A stretch of DNA of 64,000 nucleotides from Trema orientale. Taxonomy: Eukaryota > Streptophyta > Magnoliopsida > Rosales > Cannabaceae. A program made the position numbers and the translations under genes. The notes under the pieces are model-generated. The model had not been told where the DNA came from and did not search any database. It saw nothing but the letters and a program-made list of their open reading frames with translations. The DNA is taken from the NCBI GenBank assembly GCA_002914845.1, contig JXTC01000026.1, positions 1,537,899 to 1,601,898 of the forward strand. Reading direction: 5' to 3'. Below are positions 9,855 through 20,224 of the stretch, piece after piece; within the stretch, counting starts at the first letter, position 1; each line of letters starts with the position of its first letter.

Positions 9855-12800
9855 TTAAGACTCTGACCTCGAAACCAAGCACATGGCATGAGACGCGCCA
9901 ACTGCAACAGATAGCACTTTGTGCGGTCCCAAATCATCTTCCTCCATTAGGAATTTGACCATAACCGGACTTGGTTGTACCTCTGGCAATCCAGGAACTC
10001 CCAACTGTGAATCTTTGGCATTTCCCCACATATACAACTTTCCGTCATCTGTCAAAAGAGAAACAGAAGCTTCGATGCTTACTACAGTGGCAAATATAAC
10101 AAGGAAGCAAAGAAACATTTATTTGTGAGACCACAAGTTTAAGCAAATGGCTGCATGTTATGCTTTGATTGACTAGAATTACCATTCAAATTATTCATCC
10201 CCACTAATGTAAAATAGTCAGACTAGGGGTTCTTGGGTCCATGCTGCCTCAGATAATTCAGTCAATAGTTTCAACCAAACAACAGCATCCAAATCAAGTT
10301 ACAGTAGAAGAGTTAGAAATGAATTTCAACCAAAAGCATGTCTTTTTAAATGTAACCATGGGAAGAGAAATAGGGTATACAACTAAAACTTGTAAAAGCG
10401 ATAATTGCTTGAAACCCTGAGGCCTATTATTTACATGATTAGCAATTAGTTTCTGAATGTTTGGCAGGTATTCCTGCATTTCCTTGCATCTGTCAATGAT
10501 CTACAGAAACAGGCTAACAGATAGAAATCAAACAGCTCACCTGTTATAGCTGCAGAAGAAGAACCTCCACAAGCAATATAGACAACATGCTCATTGGCTA
10601 ATGCCTCAATCACAGCAGGTATTTTCTGATTTGAGATAGAAGAATGGCCCAATTGACCATGTCCACCATGACCCCACGAGAATACCTTTCCGTCATCTTA
10701 ATTTTATAAAATCAAGAATGAAAAACAAGATCTAATTAGGTATAACTTTAGAAGAATACATGTACGCAGAAGACAGATAAACATATATAGCTGCTTTTGC
10801 ATTAATTAATTCTGTAGTCACATTACCAGTTAAAGCAAGAGAGTGGTATCCACCGCTTGCTATCTGTATGATATGAATATCTTGAAGACCAGAAACTGGA
10901 TTCGGCTTCCAACCACCAATGTTATTGCCTCTTCCAAGTTCATAGTTAGAGTTTGCTGAGGAAAAATAGAATAAAATACTATTAGTACCTTTCGCCTGGA
11001 AAATAACTACTCAAAGTGGATCATTAATTGTTAGTCTAGCATTGAAAATAGCAAAGCGTGTCAAGAGCAAAGCAGATAAGACCCATACTTTAGCAACAAC
11101 CAGTGTTAGTCTTTGTTGTTCTCACGACTTTCAATTAGTAAAATCACCTCAAGTTTCCAGCTCCTTATCAGTTTTCTTCAAATTCAAAATCCTAACTCAA
11201 ATTTAGCACCACAATCCATTGTCTAATGACCAAATTTCATTGAATCCCATTTTCTTTGAATTGGCTAAAAATTTGAGTATGTTTTGAAAACAAGTTTTTG
11301 TTGCCAACAATAACTTTATGTTTAACTATTTTTCATTACCATTATGTTGTGGATCTCATGTCTTAGTTGTAGATCGTCCATAATGCATGAAATTCTTCTT
11401 TTAATATTTTAGATCTCATGTCTTAGTTGTAGATCGTCCATAATGCATGAAATTCTTCTTTTAATATTTTAGTTCTCTACTGCCGGAAAATAAAAAGGAC
11501 TCTACAGATAAGAAAAGAAAAAAAAAAAAAAAGAAAAAAAAAAAGAAAAGAAAAAATAACTGGCATCTTACCTCCCCAGTTCCAAACTTTTCCATCTTCA
11601 GTTAGTACCATTGTAAAAAATCCTCCACAAGAAACAGCAGCCACTGGCACAGGTAATGCTTTGACTTTGGAAGGGATGCTAAGTCCACCACCCTCATTTG
11701 GGCCACGACCAGGACCAAGGCCCAATCTACCATCCCCTTCATCTCGACCCCAAGTATAAAGTTCACCTACATTCCAACAAGTAAAGTGAGATAAGTCAAC
11801 AAACCAGAATGGATAAGATGATGTTTAGATTCTTAAGCAAATGCAACAAGGAAAATTGGAGTGAAGGGATGAACTGAACCTTAGTCAGACTAGAATCATA
11901 AATCTGTATTCGCATTCTCATTCTCATTCAGTCCAAGTCCACTAATTGTTGCATCCATAATCCCCCTACCATTAACTAGTTTTGTATAAAGTTCTCTACA
12001 CTCTTTTTGGTCATCATTTTATTAGTTCCTACATCCTCTATTTTTCACTTCTGTTCTTACTTTAACCTAAGTTTCCTCCCTTTCTTAACCATTACATTGT
12101 GATACATGGGGTATGAATTCAAACACTCATTTCCCACAGTGAATTTAAATTGAATTGAGTTCAAAAGACATCTTCAAAGACTCAATCTTGTCCACACCTG
12201 ATTCTGTAATGGCAGCAGTATGCGTGCCACTAGTTGCAATATGACGTATTTTTCCACTCCATGAACCTTCCACCAATCTAGGCAACAGCTCTCTGTGATA
12301 AGCAGAGTGTCCAAGAGCACCAAAACCACCATAACCCCTGCAAACTTCATTTTTAATGATACAACAACAATGAAGTTATGTGAACCAAAAAACATGTTCA
12401 AATTCAATAAATGCACCACACCCCTAAACTGTCACATTTGACTATAACAGCTAACAACATAAAGGTAAACCACTAAGTTACCATTCTATAGTGTTGAAAC
12501 AAGAAGTAACACAATAAAAAAATGAAATGGGATTTTCTTCTCTAGAAGTTAGGGAGTAGCATACTGACCAAGTGAAGACCTGGCCGAGAGTGGTGAGCAC
12601 GACCGAGTGGAGCCCACCGAGAGCCACAGACCGCACGGAATCCAAATGGGGGTTGAGGGTGGGAACAAACGCAGGATTCTCGTGGCCAAACCCAAGTCGG
12701 CCGCCATCGCCTTTGCCCCAAACCCAAAGCTTGCCATGGACGACCAGGGAGGAGTGGAAAAGGCCACACGAAATGCCCACCTCCACCGGGTTCGGACCCT

Positions 12801-13122
12801 CTTCGCTTATGGGCCTATTGGGCCCCGAGAATCGGCCCGGGGAGGGAGAGAGAGCGAAAGAAGAAGAGGAGGGAACAAGGAGGTTAGCGACGGGAGTTGG
12901 GTAGAGCCGGATTTCCTCGACGCCGCCGCCGAGCTGGCCCGAGGCGCCCCTGCCCCACGAGAGGAGTTGGAGGGCGACGGCGTCGTCTTGGTGTTCGGCG
13001 GTTTCGGGCTTGTAGAGGAGTGGGACTCTGCGGGTGGTGGCAGTGGTGGAGGTAGAATATGATGAGGAAATGTGGCGAGTGAGGCCCGTGGGGAGTGGGC
13101 GGCGGAGACGGAGATACGACAT
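9855..13122 (-). CDS. RUG3: RCC1-repeat protein, RUG3-like, six exons
   Basis: Coding exons are 13122-12569, 12337-12198, 11766-11572, 10955-10827, 10696-10541 and 10048-9855. All introns are GT-AG and every joint keeps frame, giving 1368 nt and 455 residues. Seven RCC1 (beta-propeller blade) repeats are visible from residue 54 on: SWGRG (55-59), VWGKGDGGRLGFG, GYGGFGALG, TWGRDEGDGRLGLG, WNWG, SWGHGGHGQLG and MWGNAKDSQLG. Residues 1-33 are rich in Arg, Ser and Thr and lack acidic residues, like a mitochondrial presequence. Length and presequence fit plant RUG3, a mitochondrial RCC1 protein needed for nad2 intron splicing. RUG3 rather than another RCC1 relative is inference. The ATG at 13122 is chosen because it opens the presequence. 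No disabling change is seen. Confidence 0.9.
11352..11471. repeat. perfect 60-bp tandem duplication in an RCC1-gene intron
   Basis: Units 11352-11411 and 11412-11471 are identical over all 60 bases, so the duplication is recent. It lies in the third intron (10956-11571), about 100 bp on the upstream side from the exon ending at 11572. An A-rich tract at about 11518-11557 separates it from the splice donor. Confidence 0.95.
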
Positions 13123-13400
13123 CGTTTTATTGCAGCTTTCAATCGAATCGGTTGAGGCAAATTTTGGGGGCGGTCGGTGCTTGTAAGTGATGCGGACTTG
13201 GGGGTGACTCTAAGGGAGAGTGAGAGTGAGACTGGCGCTCGCTTTGAAGGGGAACAACTCTCCCACCAAAAACCAAATAAACAACAACAACAACAACTAC
13301 TAGTAGTACTACTACTATACTACAAAAGGCCAGCTTTATTTTTTGAATATTCCAAACCAAGTAAAATACTACCGTAAATCCTCAATAAATGAATATTATG
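13123..13400 (-). promoter_or_regulatory. upstream region of the RCC1 gene
   Basis: This is the 5' flank of the minus-strand gene. It holds two trinucleotide runs, (CAA)n around 13279-13297 and (TAC)n around 13300-13322. No convincing TATA box is seen at a fixed distance from the ATG. The calling basis is position only. Confidence 0.35.
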
Positions 13401-14869
13401 TAAATTAAGAACATAAGTTAAATAATAAAATTTTCTGTTTCCAAATGCACTAAATTAATATTTTCACTAAATACCTTTAGTGTCCATGAATATATAAATT
13501 AATAATTGATTAAATACATCGAAAGAATAACACATAAATATTCACAATATTAATGAGATTTTTTCTAAATAACTTATATTTTCTTAATTATGTTCTTTTT
13601 CAAAATGCATCCAAAATTATTTGCTTATTATTTGCACTTAAATTCAATATATTCTCATCTCTAATTTTTACAATATACACAACACATTGGGTATGTAATT
13701 TGGATTCTAGAAGTAAATCTAACAACTATTTATAGATGTTATGTTCAATATACATGAAACACATTGAAATACTATATCTTATAAAATATTAAATTTTAAA
13801 ACTATATTTATCTCATATATATCTAGTTAACTTTTTGATATACATTGAAAATTAACTTTTAAAATTTTATATACAAATAATGTATATTTACTTTTATGCA
13901 TATATATATGTTAAGTTTTAGGTTTTATATATATACACATTAACTTTGACTGTATCTAATTTTTATTATTATAAATCAGTCATGTATCTTAGGGGAAAAA
14001 ATATAAGTATTAAATGCATACTACTCTTGTAAATTAATAAATATTTATTTATTAATAAATTGATTAATTATTCATTTATTGATAAATAAATAATTTATAT
14101 AGGTTTTACTATAGCTCTCAAATTAAAAAGGAATTTGTAATTGTCAAAATATACCTCGCATCAGTTTAGGTCCAAATTATACTGCAAAGACATTAGTTAT
14201 TATAGTCAAAATTAATCATATAGTCTAACGACCTCCTTAATCCTACAACCAAACACCTAGGATTTTTTTCCAATATATATATATATATAGTTTTTTTAAG
14301 AATAAATTTGAGTGTTTAGTATTTAAGGTATATGATTGTATGTTTAACTAATAATTTGATTTTTTTCCAATATATATATATATAGTTTTTTAAGAATAAA
14401 TTTGAGTATTTAGTATTTAAGGTATATGATTGTATGTTTAACTAATAATTTGATTTTTTTGACTATAGGTACTTTGGTCATTTTCAGATTAAAACAATTA
14501 ACAAAATCAACGGAATAAATCAACGAAATTTTCAAGAGGGATAACTATGGGCTAATTTGACAAATTAAGAAGATATATTTTAAATTTCTAAAAATAGAAG
14601 GTGAAAATTGGTATGTTGCTAAACACATAAAAGGTTTTGGTAGTTTTATAACTACTTTTACTAAACTGAGAGAGATTCTCATTTCGGCCCCCAAATTATA
14701 GGGTTCTTGATCACTCTTTTGACTGAATTTTGCGTTGTACCAATCCACTCTCTTGGCTCCTAATCTTTCAAATGTCTTGTTTTCGCAAGTATATGGGCTT
14801 TCTACGAAAAAACCAGGCCCAAATTTTGAAATATTGAAAAATCCTGGTTTAAACCTTTTGAAAAATTCT
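13401..14869. other. very AT-rich intergenic DNA
   Basis: No gene is visible. The DNA has many TATATA runs and AT-only stretches. It contains the tandem duplication listed separately at 14261-14451. Short open frames here look like chance. Confidence 0.5.
14261..14451. repeat. 97/94-bp tandem duplication
   Basis: Unit 1 (14261-14357) and unit 2 (14358-14451) differ mainly in the length of a (TA)n run and a T-run, plus one substitution. Each begins GATTTTTTTCC and ends with ACTAATAATTT. Confidence 0.9.
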
Positions 14870-15112
14870 TGATTTATTTAGAAATATATGTGATTTTTAA
14901 AAAAATTTATTTAGAAAAGTAATGCCTTTAAAAAGTTTAGGAAAGTGTCACTTTTTTCAAAATGAGTACTTTTCAGAGGTATACAAGATAACCAATTATA
15001 TTAATTGTGGTAACTAATCTAGTTACTTGAGTTAACTAATTTCGTTACCTCAAGAAACTTTACTGGTTACCTCAAGTATATTGGCCCTGTTTGTTTCAAC
15101 CATTTCATTCTA

Positions 15113-15406
15113 GAAAAAATTAGGTGAATACCACTTTTTTTTCCTCATTAATTAAATCTACTACCATACCACTTTTTTAAATGAATTCTTGATAAATTCT
15201 TGACGAATTCTTAACGATCTTGACGGATTCTTGACAGATTCTTGATGTTAGTGATAATCTTGACAGATTCTTGATGGATTCTTGACGGATTCTTGATGAA
15301 TTCTTGATAGATTCTTGACTAATTCCCTCCCAAAAGTGGTAGAATCTAATAGTGGTAGTAAATTTAGTTATACATTTAAAAAAAGTGGTAGTTGTCTACT
15401 TAACCC
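15113..15406. mobile_element. Mutator-like MITE with minisatellite core, 9-bp target duplication
   Basis: TTCATTCTA stands on both sides (15104-15112 and 15407-15415), a perfect 9-bp duplication, the usual size for Mutator-like elements. The 22-bp ends are imperfect inverted repeats sharing ACTACCAC / ATACCAC followed by a T-run. The middle is the minisatellite at 15183-15326. Confidence 0.75.
15183..15326 (+). repeat. 11-bp minisatellite, about 13 units
   Basis: The unit is GATTCTTGACG with variants ending ATG, ATA and ACA. One longer spacer unit occurs near 15241-15258. The array fills the centre of the Mutator-like MITE. Confidence 0.9.
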
Positions 15407-16203
15407 TTCATTCTATTAGAATAGAAAATCCATTTGAATGAGTATTTATCTCAACAATTCTGGTTTTTCCATTCAAATATTCTTTTAGAATGTGTGTTTG
15501 TTTCAACAATTCAGTTTTTCCATTCAAATGGTCCATCCGAAAAATTAACTATTAGAATGATTTTTTTTTATCTTGAATGAGAATGGAATGAGAGAAGTAT
15601 TTTTGAATGGTCTATTCCAATGCTCCCATTCTAATTACAATTCATTTTACTATTTTTTCCATTCAAATATCTCACATTCTAATTATAACACATTCCACAA
15701 TTTCTATTCAAATACACACATTCAAATAGGTGAACCAAACGGGACCAAAATAAAAATCAATTTGAAAAAAGTGGTGCTTTTCTAAATATTTTTAAAAGCA
15801 ATATTTTTCTAAATAAATACTGGATTTTCAATTTCTTATTTTTTTTAAATGTTACCATATAATTTGTAGTCTTATTTTTGACCCTTGATTAATAACATAA
15901 TTGTTCACACCTGGCTTAAACATAATTCATTATAGCGTAGAGGACATTTCATAGTTAATGGACTAGATTAAAGCTGACAATATAGTTCAATATAATTATT
16001 CTATTATTTGGAACTATATTATTTGTCTTAATGTTCACTTTTGATTAATTTCAAACAAAATTGTTAACAAGACATGATTTATCGTAGCATGAGCATCTAT
16101 TGGCATGTCAAAAGTTCATGGACCAACTTGAAATTCACCGTGTAGTTGAGACCAAAAGCGACTGTTTTTTTTTTTCTTTTTCAATTATGATTAGTAAAGT
16201 AAA

Positions 16204-16500
16204 AATTAGGCCTTGTTGGACGCTTTTAGAAAAAGAATTGGAAATATACGGTGGATTCAATTTTTTTAGATAAAAGATCATATCTTTTTTAGAAAAATAT
16301 CATTTTCTAAAATAGTAACTAACAACTGGTAACCAGTTTTCGAGTATTGATAACTAATAAATAAAAGTATTTATAATTGGTAAATGATAAACAGTAACCA
16401 ATTTTCAGATACTAGTAACTAGTAACCATTTTAATAGTGATATTGTTCTAAAACTTGTATTTTTCTAAAAAAATATAGTACATAAATTAGAAAAAAATGT
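16204..16500. mobile_element. foldback element copy E (reverse orientation)
   Basis: Read as the reverse complement it aligns with the copy at 25690-26022. The shared order is AAAATGGTTACTAGTTACTA, CTGAAAATTGGTTACT, TATAAATAC, TCGAAAACTGGTTACCAG, ATTTTTCTAAA and the end motif AAGGCCTAATTTTT. The two halves are imperfect inverted repeats. Confidence 0.65.
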
Positions 16501-16861
16501 TTGACCTATCATATTTTTGTAATTATTTTTTTGTTCTTATAGGAAATGTTAGATATCCATTAGTAAATAAAGCTTAATGGCCCTTTTTTTTTCTAAGGGC
16601 TTATAGAAGTGTAACCAAATTTTGGGCCCAATTTCAATAAATGTCCCTTTGTCAAATGTTATAGCAAAATATCCGATATATATGCTTATATATACTAAGT
16701 ATAAAAAATTATATACCCAGTACATTTCAGTACAGTAACTGAAATTAGTAAATATGTTTATCTATCAAGTGTAAAAATATATATACTTGAACATTTAGCT
16801 ATAAAATTTTAAAAGTGGACATCTACTTAATCAAATTTAAAATACTGGTCATCTATCTAAA

Positions 16862-16867
<6 letters not shown>

Positions 16868-16899
<32 letters not shown>

Positions 16900-16948
16900 T
16901 TTATAGTTTAAAGTCCATTTGTTAGTAGGTTACTGATAGCTTGATGAC

Positions 16949-17002
<54 letters not shown>
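16868..17002. repeat. T(30) run and (ATT)n microsatellite
   Basis: A run of 30 T fills 16868-16897. An uninterrupted ATT trinucleotide array of about 17 units fills about 16951-17002. Both are likely to vary in length. Confidence 0.95.
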
Positions 17003-17004
<2 letters not shown>

Positions 17005-17499
17005 ATATAGGTCCCATTTGTTAATTGTTTTTATGATTAGGGAAAGTAGATTGAATACATCCTATTCATCACGAATTTTAAAAAATATACCTCATTTGAA
17101 AGTAACTAAGTAACTATATTCTTATTTTAAAAATAGACATGTAAAGAACTAATATACTCTTAATTCGAGAGTGCTAGACAAGTTATCACGTAGCTTGACA
17201 AAAAAAGGAAAAGAAAAGAGAATGTTGGGCACTAGATAAAGAGTCGAGTGAGCTAGACATAATATCGATTGATATTGAGTTACTAGACATTTCAAGCACT
17301 AGACGAGGTGTCTAATAACTTGATCCCTTTATTTAGCCAATATAGATACATAGTAAGACAAGTGCTAAAGGTATTTTGTCTTTACAATAAACTTATAACT
17401 TTACTAAAAGAGTAAGTTACTGGAAAAACTATCAAAAGAGGTGAATAATCTAAAAGTAACTTTTTTAAAAGGAGGTATTTTGCACAGAACCTTTTTGGT

Positions 17500-18312
17500 G
17501 GTTTTTTTTCTTTTTTCTTCCTGAGGAAAAGGTTGGAATTTAGATTAAGAAAAGGCAAGATTTGCTTGAATTACATTAGAAATACAAACTAAATGGTCAT
17601 CTAACCAAATTTGTTCCACTATGGATCTAAGAGATAGCTTGGCAAGGGAATGAGTAGCCTTATTCCCAAGCTTGAGGAAATAACGACAAATTTAAGGTCC
17701 CTAATATCACAAATTAAAGGTTCTTCAAAGCTTATCGATGAGTTGGAATAAAGTGCTCTAATAGCATTAGAAGCATCGTACTCAGCAACCCCGATAATAA
17801 AGCCATGGGTTATTGCAAACTTAAGTCCTTCCTTAATAGCTAAAAACTCAGCAACACGAGGAGAACAAACTTTTGCTATTTTAAGAGTAGCACAACCCCA
17901 CACCTTTCTCTTGCTATCACGAGCAATCACACCGTGAATATTGATTTTTCAAGTACCTGTATCTGGGGGTTTCTATCACACGTCAATGGTTGGTTGACTA
18001 GGAGCGGGGTGGGAGTCGATTTTATGGCACTCTTGAAACTTAAACAAGAACCTTGATGCTTCTTCTAGGATTACCGAATCAGCTGTATATCAAACGTAAA
18101 TTTATTCTTAGCTGACCACATTTTCTATAACAGCGTACAAAAGATTGCTAAGTCATCCTTAGGAATGGTTTTACAAGCATAGAGTAAAAGGCTAAAAGTA
18201 GAGCAGCCTTGAAAACTTGAGAGAAAAGGCCAAAGAGAAGATACTGTCCAGATTCTAGCCACCCTTTCACAGCTCCATAGGGCATGAAGACCATGCTTAT
18301 TTTCTGATTGAT
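17500..18312 (-). pseudogene. LINE 3' part: RNase H-like domain
   Basis: On the minus strand 17930-17619 encodes a plant LINE RNase H-like segment (GVIARDSKRKVWG-like start, ending near DIRDLK). Upstream coding debris at 17940-18312 continues the zinc-binding region after RT, with stops. It is the downstream half of the LINE whose other half lies at 22942-24010; copia-2 sits between them. A T-rich stretch near 17503-17518 may be the complement of its poly(A) tail. The 3' target duplication was not found. Confidence 0.7.
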
Positions 18313-18317
18313 ACCAA

Positions 18318-18752
18318 TGATGGTATATTATTTATTGATATTTGAATGTGGGAGAGTATGTATCAGATTGTAGTGTAAAGAAAAGATGATAATAATGTGA
18401 CTGATTTGTTTTACTTTATAAAGAAAGTAATATGGCTTTCACGTGGGTGTGTAGTTGATAGGAAATATTATTATAATAAAATAGTTGAATTTAATGGGAA
18501 AGGTTTGTTGTTTTGTGTGGATGTGTATGCTGCAGGAGNATTATCTTTGGCTTAATTGAATACAAGAACAACAATGCCTATTTATAGGCAGAGCATGTCG
18601 GTGGCTTCAACAAACCGACTTTAATTTGTGGCTATATTTTATTCTCTAGAACACTCTGTCACCGACTTCTTCAATACATTATATTTTATTTATATCCTAG
18701 TTATTTCTAGGAGATTTTAGATAATTCTAGAAATATGTAGCATATCCTATTA
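18318..18752 (-). repeat. copia-2 3' LTR, with one N
   Basis: The LTR reads TAATAGG...CCATCA in element direction. A probable TATA box, CCTATAAATAGG, lies at 18577-18588 on the minus strand. The N at 18539 stands where the other LTR has 38 more bases, so sequence is missing there, either a real deletion or an assembly gap. Confidence 0.9.
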
Positions 18753-19872
18753 CTCCTCCTTGCTGCATATTTCGATAACTCCGATCTTATTTCGTAGTAG
18801 TTCAAACTTTTCTTTTGGGAGTGCTTTTGTGAAAATATCTGCTAGTTGTTCTTCAGTCTTGCAGTGCTTGAGTTGTATTTCTTTGTTAGTCTCTGCTTCT
18901 CTGATGAAGTGATATTTAATGCTAATGTGTTTAGTCCTGCTATGAAATACTGGATTCTTTGCCATTGCTATTGCTGATTTACTGTCACAGTAGATCTCTG
19001 TAGCTTCATTTTGTGGCTCTCCCATGTCTTCAAGAATGTGCTTTAGCCATATAGCTTGGCTCGTAGTCATTGCTGCAGCTATGTACTGTGCTTCAGCTGA
19101 TGATTGTGCAACTGTTGCTTGCTTCTTTGATGCCCAAGAAAATATCCCTGATCCTAATGTGAATGCATAGCGTGAGGTACTTTTCATATCGTCTACTGAT
19201 CCTGCCTAATCACTATCAGTATACCCGAGTAGTCTTGAGTCAGGCGTAGATTTGTATCATATACCATAATTCTTCGTTCTCTGCAAATATCTGAGTACCC
19301 GCTTGGCTGCTCCGTAGTGAACTTGACTTGGACTCTGCATGAATCTTGATAGTAGACTTGTTGCATACATAATATCTAGCCTTGTAGCTGTCAGATAGAG
19401 TAAACTTCCAATAAGGCTTCGAAACTGTGTGTTGTCTGCCTTTGGCATGCCGTCTTCTTTTTTAAGTGCCTTAGAGTTGTCTAGTGGAGTTGTGACTATC
19501 TTGCAACCTTCCATCTTGAATTTTTTTATTAGACTTTCTGTATATTTCTTCTGAGAGATGAAAATTTCATCTTCTCTTTGAGTTATCTCAATTCCAAGAA
19601 AGTAGTGCATCAGACCCAGATCAGTCATCTCAAATGTCTTCATCATGTCTTCTTCGAATTCCTTCAACATCTTCTCATTGTTTCCTGTGTAGATGAGATC
19701 ATCGGCATAAAGAGAGACAATGAGTGTGTTATTCGTACCTTGGGTCTTGATGTACAGTGTTGGCTCACTTTTGCTCCTCCTGAATCCTTGCTCAATGAAG
19801 TAGTTGTCGATTCTACTATACCAGGCTCGCGGAGCTTGCTTCAGACCGTATAGTGCCTTTTTTAATCTAAGT
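18750..19872 (-). pseudogene. copia-2 pol: reverse transcriptase C-terminal part and RNase H
   Basis: The minus-strand frame runs from the N gap at 19872 through the reverse transcriptase active-site region with YADD (about 19698-19709), the LHYFLGIEI region, and RNase H with the DSK motif, ending at a stop at 18750-18752. In-frame stops at 19257-19259 (TGA) and 19206-19208 (TAG) fall where tryptophan codons are expected. Confidence 0.9.
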
Positions 19873-20224
19873 NNNNNNNNNNNNNNNNNNNNNNNNNNNN
19901 NNNNNNNNNNNNNNNNNNNNNNNNNNNNNNNNNNNNNNNNNNNNNNNNNNNNNNNNNNNNNNNNNNNNNNNNNNNNNNNNNNNNNNNNNNNNNNNNNNNN
20001 NNNNNNNNNNNNNNNNNNNNNNNNNNNNNNNNNNNNNNNNNNNNNNNNNNNNNNNNNNNNNNNNNNNNNNNNNNNNNNNNNNNNNNNNNNNNNNNNNNNN
20101 NNNNNNNNNNNNNNNNNNNNNNNNNNNNNNNNNNNNNNNNNNNNNNNNNNNNNNNNNNNNNNNNNNNNNNNNNNNNNNNNNNNNNNNNNNNNNNNNNNNN
20201 NNNNNNNNNNNNNNNNNNNNNNNN
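19873..20224. other. assembly gap, 352 N
   Basis: The gap lies inside copia-2 pol, between the integrase C-terminus and the reverse transcriptase. The reading frame is plausible on both sides; 352 is not a multiple of three, so the gap size is probably only an estimate. Confidence 0.99.

Larger units (their letters stand above)
15083..15748. mobile_element. MITE with GGCCCTGTTTG-type ends
   Basis: The left end GGCCCTGTTTGTTTCAAC and the right end, read as its complement, GGTCCCGTTTGGTTCACC, match at about 14 of 18 bases. Such ends are typical of plant PIF/Harbinger- or hAT-related MITEs. Inner sequence repeats CATTCAAAT and CATTCTAATTA motifs. I could not fix its target duplication. It has been interrupted by the element at 15113-15406. 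Confidence 0.55.
14870..15860. mobile_element. diverged foldback-like copy C, split by a MITE
   Basis: The left part (14870-15082) has TTTAGAAAAG-type arms and a core with several GTTAC / GTAAC motifs. The right part (15749-15860) resumes with GTGGTGCTTTTCTAAAT and AATATTTTTCTAAAT, as in the right arms of the copies at 8.5 and 25.7 kb. The interruption is the element at 15083-15748. The similarity is weaker than between the other copies. Confidence 0.4.

Noticed and set aside
12542-13160. Long open frames on the plus strand and in other minus frames over RCC1 exon 1
   Set aside because: They are shadows of the GC-rich first exon. Only the minus frame from 13122 joins the other exons with matching phase and RCC1 repeats.
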